Source: Paenibacillus sedimenti (GTDB taxonomy: Bacteria; Bacillota; Bacilli; Paenibacillales; NBRC-103111). From it: DNA of 64,000 nt. The notes under the pieces were generated by a model. That model was not told the DNA's origin. It was given only the letters and a program-made list of their open reading frames with translations, and did no database searches. This document shows, piece by piece, positions 51,935 through 59,293 of the stretch (position 1 is its first letter; each line of letters starts with the position of its first letter). The position numbers and the translations under genes are program-made. Where the stretch lies: the NCBI RefSeq assembly GCF_014534655.1, contig NZ_JACVVD010000003.1, positions 248,001-312,000 of the forward strand, read 5' to 3'.

Positions 51935-53656
51935 TTATCTGTTGCCACCAGTGTTACCGCCGGCACCGCCGCCGATCCTTACAGCTCCGCCGTTATTGAC
52001 GCCACCGGCTCCACCTCCACCTGCGCCTCCCTGGAAGCCGCCGGCGCCGCCTGCACCGCCGTTTTGCTGGAATTGCTGTCTCAAGCGGTTAATTTCATCC
52101 TGACTTAAGTTTTGCTGCCGTCTTGCAGCAGGCAGGACGACTTTATCGCCCTCTTTTAAGCCTTCTGTAATTTCAATTTGCGTTTTGGAACGTATGCCGA
52201 TTTTAATTTCGTGCTGATTTTCAATCGTGCCGTCCGGGTTTTTCAGTGTAACGTAGCGCTTACCTTGCTGCGATTGCAGCGCCTCAGGCGGAATGTAAAC
52301 GACGTCTTTTTTATCTTGAATAAGAATTTCGCCCGTTGCGGTCATCCCGTATTTCAAAACATTGTCTTTGTTCTCCGTCGCGAGCACGACATCATAGAAT
52401 GTCACGCCGTTCGTCGTCGTACCGACAGTGGAAACCTGAGTCACTTCCGCCGGGAAAATGCGTCCCGGTAGCGAGTCAACTTTGATTTCCGCCTTCATGC
52501 CGGTTTTGATATTCGGAAGATCCAGCTCATCGACTTGAACCGGAAGCTGCATGTTAGACAGACTGGCTACGGCGCCGAACTGCGTGCCGCTGTTCACTTT
52601 GCTGCCAACCCGATAGCTGCTTAGAATGTCGTTTTTCTTGTTCACGAAGTCTGTGGAAAAGACCCCGTCGAAAGGAGCAACGATTTTCAGCGCATCGACC
52701 TTATCCTTCGCCGCAGCTACCTTCAGCTTCTGACGTTCCAATGCGGACTGCTTGCTCAGAATATCATCGCCGAGTGTATCGTTCACTAATGTTCCGATCA
52801 CGTCTCCCTGATGAACGATATTGCCTGTTTTAAATGGCAGTGTGGAGATGTTGCCCGCTGCGCCCGCAAGAATCGTCGTCACTTTTTGATATTGCAATGC
52901 GCCCTTACTCTGCGAATCAACAGAACGACCGCCGATCGTGACAGTGCCTTGCGCATTCGTCCCTGCATCCATCGAACTATCGTTGGCTAAAGTGACTTCA
53001 ACGTCCAGCAGCTTGCCGCCTTTGCCATCTGTCCTCGGATCTTTGCTGATGCTCTGAATCTTACCGGTTTTTGTGATCATGAATCCGTCAAGCGTAAGAT
53101 CAACAGGATCGCCCTTATGTAGCTGAGAAGCATCTTCGAAGTAAAACGGCAACGTTACAGTTAATGTGTTCAAATCTGAAATCGTCGCCAGCTTCGTTGA
53201 TTTATTCACTGACGATCCTAAATCGATATTGTTCGCATATGTAATTTTGCCGGAAATCGGCGCTTTGACCTGCATACTGCCCTGTTGCTCCTGCAGATCG
53301 CTTAGATCCTTTTGCAGCTGCTCATAACTGAGCTCAGCATCTTGAAGATCGCTTTCCAGGTTGGTACTTGTTAGCTCAATCAGTACATCGCCAGCTTTGA
53401 CAGCCTGATTACGTGTCAAATTGATGGACTTGATATTGCCATCCACCGGTGCCGAAACAATTTGCGTATCCTTCGGCTCAAATTGCGCCGTGCCGGAGAC
53501 GGAGAATCGGATGTTCCCCTTTTTGGCATCGACCGTTACCTCTTTCGTTTGCGCCCCCTTCGTTTTCTTGCCTTGCGCCAAATAGGCATAAGTGCCTCCG
53601 GCACAGACGCAGACTGCAATCACTGCAATGAACCACTTGCTGCGATACCATTTCAT
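51935..53656 (-). CDS. MacA/RND-type membrane-fusion adaptor with Gly-rich tail
   Basis: 573 aa: one N-terminal membrane helix, a split biotinyl-lipoyl-like domain (QAVKAGDVLIELTSTNLES, and VKAPISGKITYANNIDLG), a short coiled coil, and a beta-barrel domain. The adaptor links the ABC pump to the outside. The C-terminal ~45 residues are almost only G, A and N (GGAGGAGGFQGGAGGGG). A tail of this kind is unusual for the family and may reach the wall. ATG after AAGGAGG, with the fifth hairpin repeat directly upstream. First gene of the exporter operon. Confidence 0.9.
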   Translation of the reverse strand: MKWYRSKWFIAVIAVCVCAGGTYAYLAQGKKTKGAQTKEVTVDAKKGNIRFSVSGTAQFEPKDTQIVSAPVDGNIKSINLTRNQAVKAGDVLIELTSTNLESDLQDAELSYEQLQKDLSDLQEQQGSMQVKAPISGKITYANNIDLGSSVNKSTKLATISDLNTLTVTLPFYFEDASQLHKGDPVDLTLDGFMITKTGKIQSISKDPRTDGKGGKLLDVEVTLANDSSMDAGTNAQGTVTIGGRSVDSQSKGALQYQKVTTILAGAAGNISTLPFKTGNIVHQGDVIGTLVNDTLGDDILSKQSALERQKLKVAAAKDKVDALKIVAPFDGVFSTDFVNKKNDILSSYRVGSKVNSGTQFGAVASLSNMQLPVQVDELDLPNIKTGMKAEIKVDSLPGRIFPAEVTQVSTVGTTTNGVTFYDVVLATENKDNVLKYGMTATGEILIQDKKDVVYIPPEALQSQQGKRYVTLKNPDGTIENQHEIKIGIRSKTQIEITEGLKEGDKVVLPAARRQQNLSQDEINRLRQQFQQNGGAGGAGGFQGGAGGGGAGGVNNGGAVRIGGGAGGNTGGNR

Positions 53657-53675
53657 TCAGAGAGTTCCTCCTTAA

Positions 53676-53706
53676 GCTTTCCGTAAGGAAAGCTTGCATC
53701 GTAAGC
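53676..53706 (-). repeat. Hairpin repeat upstream of RBS, copy 5
   Basis: Minus strand: GCTTACGATGCAAGCTTTCC box and TTAC loop, GGAAAGC closing arm, followed at once by TTAAGGAGG, the SD of the adaptor gene. Confidence 0.8.
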
Positions 53707-53749
53707 GTAATCATAAAGTTTTGCTTTAGTCCCCCAAAAGTGAAGGCAA

Positions 53750-53779
53750 CAAAAAAATCCTGTCCAACAGCAACAGGAT
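53750..53779 (-). terminator. Terminator of the DUF309-RR-HK operon
   Basis: Minus strand: ATCCTGT / ACAGGAT stem, then seven T. Separates the sensor kinase from the exporter, so the exporter has its own promoter in the next ~80 nt. Confidence 0.88.
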
Positions 53780-53832
53780 AAGTGATATTCATGAAAAATG
53801 TTTGCTTTAGTTGTAAAAAAATTGTAAACGTT

Positions 53833-55287
53833 TTATTTTAACCGAGGGAATCCGACACGAAATTCAGTCCCTTCACCAAGCCGACTCCTGGCCGACACGA
53901 TACCGTTCATCCCGCTCACCAAATGCTTAACGATCGTTAGACCTAGTCCCGTTCCCGTCGTGCCGTCGGATCGTGGGCTTCTGGCCTCATCAGCTTTATA
54001 GAACCGATCCCAGATCCGCTCCAATTCCGTTTCCGACATTCCGGTCCCGGTGTCACGGACATAGAGAGCAACTTCCTCATCCGTTTGCTCGAGCGCTACA
54101 ATTAATGTGCCGTCTTCGGAGGTAAACTTGAGAGCGTTGTATATTAAATTTTGAACAATTTGCGCAAAACGGTCAGGATCCAGATACGCACGCGCCGGCT
54201 CATGTTCAGGCGGGGGCATAACGACGTGCAGATGGATGTTTTTCTCGGCAATCGGCGGCTTCAATAGCTCGAGCGTCTCTTCCAGTTTCTCACCGACCGC
54301 CAGCGGTCTCATGCGGAATACATCGACGCCATTTTGGATGCTTGCCAAGTCGAGCAGATCGCTGACCAGCCTTTGGAGCCTCTGAACTTCTTGGTCACAA
54401 ATGCGCAAATAGTGCGAGTATTTATCCTCCGGAATGACTTTATCGTTCATCGCGACGATAAAACCGCGCAGTGTCGTTAACGGCGAACGAAGCTCATGGG
54501 ATACATTCGTTAAAAATTCTTGCCTCGTTCCTTCCCACTCCTCTAGCTGCTCCACCATAAAGTTGAAGCTGGCCGCCAGTTGACCCACTTCATCGTTCGA
54601 TGTTACCGGTACGCGAGTGGTAAAATCTCCCCCGGCCAGCTCCAGCGCCGCACGGTTCATCTGGTGCAGCGGTCCTGCCAGCTTGCGGGAAATAATGAAC
54701 AGGATGATGCCCACCGCCAGGAGCGAGAACAACAGAGGTACGAGAATGTTGAACCTAACCGCAGAAATCGCTTCGCTAATATCGCCTGCCGGGAAATATA
54801 ACATAACGACAATCGGTTGTCCGTTCAGTTCGTAAGGCGCGTAATGGGTGAAGAGGTTAATCGTTCGTTGATCAGGAGTCGTGAAACTAACCATCCCGTA
54901 GCCGGAACGGCCGTGCATACCGTCGATAAACATCGCGTCCATCTGCTTAGGCAGCACTTTGCCCTCACTATCGGATGATCCATTCAAAATGTTGCCTTTT
55001 TCATCGACGAGCCATACTTGTCCGTTAATACTGCGCCCCAAGATCCGGATTGAAAACTTGAGCTCTCGCGTCGATATCGAGCCATCCTGAACGGAATTTA
55101 GCAACCGCGTCACTTCTATATAACGTTTATTCAGCAGCTCTTTTTTGTCCTTGTAAAAAAGATCGGTAAAATAGTAATTCCAAAATAGAAAAAGACCGGC
55201 GAAAAAAAGCACGCAAGTCGCCAAGAAAGATAAAAAAATCTTCAAATAGAGGCTTCGGTGCTTGAGTCCATTCCAAATATTAAACAT
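53833..55287 (-). CDS. Sensor histidine kinase
   Basis: 484 aa. Two membrane helices (~15-35 and ~165-185) bracket an extracytoplasmic sensor domain, then HAMP, HisKA with the phospho-His in NVSHELRSPLTTLRGF, and an HATPase domain with N-box NLIYNALKF, DTGTGM and GTGLGLTIVKH. The ATG at 55287 overlaps the regulator gene by 8 nt and has GAGGT upstream; the longer frame to 55356 has no SD. It probably controls the neighbouring exporter (inference from position). Confidence 0.94.
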   Translation of the reverse strand: MFNIWNGLKHRSLYLKIFLSFLATCVLFFAGLFLFWNYYFTDLFYKDKKELLNKRYIEVTRLLNSVQDGSISTRELKFSIRILGRSINGQVWLVDEKGNILNGSSDSEGKVLPKQMDAMFIDGMHGRSGYGMVSFTTPDQRTINLFTHYAPYELNGQPIVVMLYFPAGDISEAISAVRFNILVPLLFSLLAVGIILFIISRKLAGPLHQMNRAALELAGGDFTTRVPVTSNDEVGQLAASFNFMVEQLEEWEGTRQEFLTNVSHELRSPLTTLRGFIVAMNDKVIPEDKYSHYLRICDQEVQRLQRLVSDLLDLASIQNGVDVFRMRPLAVGEKLEETLELLKPPIAEKNIHLHVVMPPPEHEPARAYLDPDRFAQIVQNLIYNALKFTSEDGTLIVALEQTDEEVALYVRDTGTGMSETELERIWDRFYKADEARSPRSDGTTGTGLGLTIVKHLVSGMNGIVSARSRLGEGTEFRVGFPRLK

Positions 55288-56011
55288 GCTGAATGACCTC
55301 AAAGGAATAGCCGATCCCCCAAAGCGTCTGGATGTTCCACGATTCATGCTGCCCAAGCTTTTTGCGTAAGTTTTTCACATGCGCATCGACCGTACGCGTG
55401 CCACCGGTAAAATCAAAATTCCATACATAACCAAGCAAATCTTCGCGTGTAAAGACTCGTCCCGGATGACTGCACAAAAAGTACAGCAATTCGATTTCTT
55501 TAGGCGTAAGCTCGAGCCGTTTGCCATCCACCGTAACACGATATTGATCCATATCCACGATCAGATTGCCCACCTCAAGCCACTTGCCCTGCGGAAGCTG
55601 GGAGATACCTGGTGCATCCGGACGGAACTGGAAAGTACGTCGCAGGACAGCCTTCACTCTGGCGATGAGTTCATTGGGGTCAAACGGCTTGACCAAATAA
55701 TCGTCTACGCCTGAATTAAACCCTCTGAGCTTATCGATCGACTCCCCTTTTGCCGTCAAGAAGATAATCGGGGTTTGATCAAAAGGCGGTTCCATGCGCC
55801 GGATGCTTTCACACAGCTCATACCCTGATATGTCCGGAAGCATGATGTCCAGCAGTACGAGATGCGGCCTCTCGCTTTGAATCGTTCGCAGCACCTCTTG
55901 TCCGCGCGGCAGTAGAATCGCTTCATAGTCCGAATGCTCCAAATACAGTCTAACGACTTCTGCAATATTCGGCTCATCGTCCACAACGAGTACTTTGCCT
56001 TCAGAGATCAT
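55280..56011 (-). CDS. OmpR/PhoB-family response regulator
   Basis: Receiver domain with VVDDEPN, the phospho-acceptor Asp in LLDIMLPDIS near residue 53 and the lysine in LVKPFDP; winged-helix domain with LTPKEIELLYFL and GGTRTVDAHVKNLRKKLG. 243 aa. Overlaps the kinase gene by 8 nt and the upstream DUF309 gene by 4 nt, so all three are translated together. Confidence 0.96.
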   Translation of the reverse strand: MISEGKVLVVDDEPNIAEVVRLYLEHSDYEAILLPRGQEVLRTIQSERPHLVLLDIMLPDISGYELCESIRRMEPPFDQTPIIFLTAKGESIDKLRGFNSGVDDYLVKPFDPNELIARVKAVLRRTFQFRPDAPGISQLPQGKWLEVGNLIVDMDQYRVTVDGKRLELTPKEIELLYFLCSHPGRVFTREDLLGYVWNFDFTGGTRTVDAHVKNLRKKLGQHESWNIQTLWGIGYSFEVIQHV

Positions 56012-56544
56012 GGGGTGCCACCTTTTTCCTTTCGTATCTGCTGCTGCCGCTCTCTTTCTTGAATAACGTCCGAACGATCCCGGAGCGTATGCTTATGAGT
56101 AAGAGCATCATCGTCTAACCGGCTCGGCGCCTGCCAGACTAGCCCTCGTTTCTCAGATTCATTCATGCACCATAGCTCCAGCTCCGAATCCGCCAAAGGC
56201 AAATTAAGATCTTCATAGATATGATCACTTTGCGGTATACGCGTCAACCGATCGGTTAATAGCTGCCGTAACTTGGCCGCATCAATGCCTAATGAAGCTA
56301 GATGTTCAGGTTCCGCATTTTTTAATGCGCTTTGGAGCATTTTGACGCTGCCTGCTCGATTGCCTCTCCGATCATGATATAAACCGACGGCGATTTGAAT
56401 CAGAGCGACATACGTCTTGCTTCGCTCATCGCCAGGATGCTCTTTCCAGAACTCCTCCATCACTTCATGGCACTCAAAATAATCCCGCTCCGCATGAAAA
56501 AAAAGTAAATAATCCGTGTACGCTTCCGGATATCGCTTCATCAT
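56008..56544 (-). CDS. DUF309 family protein
   Basis: 178 aa with the DUF309 signature HAERDYFECHEVMEEFWK near residue 17 and GLYHDRRGNRAGSVKML. These small helical, possibly metal-binding proteins have no known function. Two adjacent ATGs follow GAGGGG; the first is given. It is the first gene of the operon with the response regulator and kinase, overlapping the former by 4 nt. Confidence 0.88.
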   Translation of the reverse strand: MMKRYPEAYTDYLLFFHAERDYFECHEVMEEFWKEHPGDERSKTYVALIQIAVGLYHDRRGNRAGSVKMLQSALKNAEPEHLASLGIDAAKLRQLLTDRLTRIPQSDHIYEDLNLPLADSELELWCMNESEKRGLVWQAPSRLDDDALTHKHTLRDRSDVIQERERQQQIRKEKGGTP

Positions 56545-56596
56545 TCATTCTTTCCCCTCGCCTTGATGTAAGTAACAGTCTTACTTCCTTCCTATC

Positions 56597-56626
56597 ATGT
56601 TACTCGAAATATATCCCGTCGTTCAA
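56597..56626 (-). promoter_or_regulatory. Possible sigma-A promoter of the DUF309-RR-HK operon
   Basis: Minus strand: TTGAAC, 18-nt spacer, TAACAT, about 53 nt before the start codon. The -10 is weak. Confidence 0.35.
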
Positions 56627-56669
56627 CATCCGGAAATACAATGATTTTCCATCGCAACCAATCTACCAA

Positions 56670-56697
56670 TTGATACGTCCAATTAAGTAGTTTAATA
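56670..56697 (+). promoter_or_regulatory. Possible sigma-A promoter of the GH18 gene
   Basis: TTGATA, 16-nt spacer, TTAATA, close (16 nt) to the start, so the leader would be very short; may instead be fortuitous. Confidence 0.3.
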
Positions 56698-56713
56698 GAA
56701 AGAGGCGTGATAT

Positions 56714-58645
56714 ATGAAAATCGGGAAGTGGATGCTCGCAAGCACGCTGTTGTTCACGGTGGCGATCCCTCACCAGGTGCATGCAGCAAGCGGCACGGTA
56801 ACATCGAGTGCAGCAACGGATAAAACAACGAAATACCGGGTTTACCAGTATAATCAGGTGCTCATGGAGTTTGCCAATTACAAGCAAGCTGAATCCTACG
56901 CCAAAGGCTTCACGAATAGTCACGTTGAAGAAATCGGCTCGCGCAAATGGCTGTGGAACAATTTTCCCCGTTACCAAGTCTTTCAGAAAGATACGTCGCT
57001 GCCGGAATGGCAGTTCGCCACCTTGGATGCGGCTATAGCCGAAGCGAAAAAATGGAGCTACGCCAGTGTCCGCGATCTGGGTTCGACAGGCTGGGTATGG
57101 AACAATTATCCGCGTTATCAGGTTTACCAGGATGACATCACGCTGGATACATGGAAATTCACGACGCTAAACGATGCGATCGCCGAAGCCAAAAAATGGG
57201 GCGGCGCTCATATCATCGACCTTAGCGATAACCGATGGATATGGGATAACATCCCTAATGCCGAAAAGAAATCTCTGCGTGATGGCGCAGCCGTTTATAA
57301 AGTGTTTCAAGGCACCTTTTCCGCTGATAATTGGGAATTCGCCTATTTGGAAGACGCCATTATCGAAGCGCTGAAATGGAACGGCTCAACAATCATCAAC
57401 ATAAACACCAAAAACACCGTTTATAGCAATATTAAACCTTATAAGGTATATCAGAACGACACCTTTTTACAAGACTTCGTCTCCCTGGACGATGCCGCCG
57501 ACTATGCAAGACTTTGGGGACATAGCTCCATCTTTATGGAGGGCCGCAAAATATGGAACAATTACGCTTCCTATCAGGTTTATCAGAACACAGCGCTGAT
57601 CGGCGAATTTCAGTCGATTCCGGACGCCTTGAACTACAGTGTTCAATACAGCAATGCCTCTATTCAGACCCTGGATCATCGCTTGATTTGGGATAATTTC
57701 AAAAAGCTTCAGGTATGGGGCTGGAACGGAGTTTCCGGATCGGACACAATCAAAGCGCACGTGAACGGCACCATCGGGCTCGACGTCGATTCCCCGAGTT
57801 ATTTTGAACTCGCGGATGCGGAAGGCAATCTGAAAGACAGCTCCAATCCAGACACAGTCACATGGCTGCAAAAGCAAGGCTACACCGTGTATCCGCTGGT
57901 GAGTAACCAATTCAATTCCAGCTTGACGACACAGTTCTTATCGAACGCCGCCGCTCAGGACAAATTCATTCAAGCTCTGGTCAATCGTTCTGTGCAGCTA
58001 GGCGTTCCCGGCATTAACGTCGATTTTGAAAGCTTGGCGGGGTCGGACCGCAATGCATTCACCGCTTTTATTTCGAAGTTGACGACCTACGCGCACGAGA
58101 AAAACTTAAAAATTTCCATCGACCTGCCCCGCGGGAGCGTCAAATGGAACCATCTCTCCGCTTTTGATCATGAGAAGCTCGGCGGTCTAGTCGATTACAT
58201 CGTCATTATGGCCTACGATCAGCATTACAAAGGCAGCACCTCGCCGGGTTCCGTCGCCGGTATTCCATGGACTGATGGCGGCATTCAGGAGTTTCTCTCT
58301 TATGGAATCCCGCGGGATAAAATCATTCTCGGCATACCATATTATGTGAGAGAATGGAAACTTGACTCCAGCGGCAGCCTGCAAGGCAACCGCACTTTAT
58401 TGCTGAAGGATATCCCTGCACTGATCGCTTCGAAAAAAACGACCCAAACGTGGGACAAAACATTCGAACAATACCGCGTGGAATATCAAGAAAATGGCTT
58501 TACTTATGTATTCTGGCTGGAAAATGAGGCAACCGTGAAGGCGCGTCTGGATTTGGCTAAAAAGTACGATCTTGCCGGGGTTGCCGCATGGCGACTAGGC
58601 TATGATCAACCGGACTTATGGAAAATGATTTTACAAAATAAATGA
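56714..58645 (+). CDS. Secreted GH18 hydrolase with six N-terminal repeats
   Basis: 643 aa with a signal peptide (LLFTVAIPHQVHA). Residues ~40-335 hold six repeats of ~48 aa of the form YQVYQ...F.TL.DAI.EAKKW..A.I.DL....W.WNN; a good example is YQVYQDDITLDTWKFTTLND. The C-terminal half is a GH18 barrel with catalytic GINVDFESLAG (Asp and Glu present), LKISIDLPRGS, VIMAYDQHYKG and GVAAWRLG. It resembles spore and cell-wall YaaH/YdhD-type glycosylases in its barrel, with repeats replacing LysM; the repeats may bind the wall. Upstream GAGG SD. Confidence 0.9.
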   Translation: MKIGKWMLASTLLFTVAIPHQVHAASGTVTSSAATDKTTKYRVYQYNQVLMEFANYKQAESYAKGFTNSHVEEIGSRKWLWNNFPRYQVFQKDTSLPEWQFATLDAAIAEAKKWSYASVRDLGSTGWVWNNYPRYQVYQDDITLDTWKFTTLNDAIAEAKKWGGAHIIDLSDNRWIWDNIPNAEKKSLRDGAAVYKVFQGTFSADNWEFAYLEDAIIEALKWNGSTIININTKNTVYSNIKPYKVYQNDTFLQDFVSLDDAADYARLWGHSSIFMEGRKIWNNYASYQVYQNTALIGEFQSIPDALNYSVQYSNASIQTLDHRLIWDNFKKLQVWGWNGVSGSDTIKAHVNGTIGLDVDSPSYFELADAEGNLKDSSNPDTVTWLQKQGYTVYPLVSNQFNSSLTTQFLSNAAAQDKFIQALVNRSVQLGVPGINVDFESLAGSDRNAFTAFISKLTTYAHEKNLKISIDLPRGSVKWNHLSAFDHEKLGGLVDYIVIMAYDQHYKGSTSPGSVAGIPWTDGGIQEFLSYGIPRDKIILGIPYYVREWKLDSSGSLQGNRTLLLKDIPALIASKKTTQTWDKTFEQYRVEYQENGFTYVFWLENEATVKARLDLAKKYDLAGVAAWRLGYDQPDLWKMILQNK

Positions 58646-58654
58646 TACGAAGAC

Positions 58655-58684
58655 GGGGACTGCTCTGAGTTTAGAGCAGTCCCC
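58655..58684. terminator. Terminator of the GH18 gene
   Basis: Perfect 12-bp stem GGGGACTGCTCT / AGAGCAGTCCCC with a 6-nt loop; the T-tail is poor. The last codons of the opposite zinc-ribbon gene lie inside the stem. Confidence 0.75.
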
Positions 58685-58886
58685 ATTCGTTAAACAACGT
58701 TTCGGTGCCGCAGTCCGCACAAAATTTGGCATCGGGCTTGTTGATTTTGGAGCAGCCTTTGTGAAGCGGCGTTTTTTTCTTGGTGCACCTATTTTTGAGT
58801 GGCGCTCCGCAAAGAATACAATATTTATCGTCTTTGTCTGCGACATATTTGCATCGGACGCAGGTCTGCAATTCATCATCCGCCAT
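58671..58886 (-). CDS. Small zinc-ribbon protein
   Basis: 71 aa with two CxxC pairs near each end and a middle cysteine set: CVRCKY, CILCGAP, C-K4, KGCSK, and CADCGTE. It probably binds two zincs. ATG at 58886 with AGGAG upstream. Function unknown. Its stop codon lies inside the terminator stem of the convergent GH18 gene. Confidence 0.75.
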   Translation of the reverse strand: MADDELQTCVRCKYVADKDDKYCILCGAPLKNRCTKKKTPLHKGCSKINKPDAKFCADCGTETLFNEWGLL

Positions 58887-59043
58887 GACCAAACACTCCT
58901 TGAAGCTTCTATCCTTGCTTCAAGTATATGTTTCAGCCCCGTTCCGAGGTGCCGTCAAAGTATCAAAAACATTTCCTTCCATCCATATGTATAAAACCAT
59001 GCCTTCTTCGTCCACCCTAGATAAGTAGAGGAGGTGATAGAAC

Positions 59044-59202
59044 ATGGCTAAGGATGTCCTTTGTGAAGTGAATTCCTGCAAATATTGGGCTGCCGGCAAC
59101 AAATGCAACGCTACCTCGATTTATGTCGTGAGCCACCACGGCGGCAATCAAGCGCGTAATTCCGAAGAAACCGACTGCAAAACGTTTGAACCGAAAATCT
59201 AG
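59044..59202 (+). CDS. DUF1540 small protein, 52 aa
   Basis: The sequence MAKDVLCEVNSCKYW then GNKCNA, VVSHHGG and EETDCKTFEPKI has the DUF1540 pattern of four conserved cysteines. Such small proteins are widespread in spore-forming Firmicutes, with no known role. SD AGAGGAGGTG precedes the ATG at 59044. Monocistronic, ended by its own terminator. Confidence 0.85.
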   Translation: MAKDVLCEVNSCKYWAAGNKCNATSIYVVSHHGGNQARNSEETDCKTFEPKI

Positions 59203-59226
59203 AACACACCTTACAAGTTGATAAAA

Positions 59227-59254
59227 GAAGAGGCCACGGGGCCTCTTTTTTTAT
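59227..59254 (+). terminator. Terminator of the DUF1540 gene
   Basis: AAGAGGCC-ACGG-GGCCTCTT with a run of T. Confidence 0.88.
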
Positions 59255-59293
59255 CGCCTCTAATTCTATTGTAACCAATAATGATAATTATTA

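Noticed and set aside
51935-52090. Gly-rich tail as a frameshift artefact
   Set aside because: The frame is continuous with the adaptor domain to a proper stop before the ATPase SD, so the tail looks genuine.
57467-57910. 147-aa minus ORF inside the GH18 gene
   Set aside because: Antisense shadow of the repeat region.
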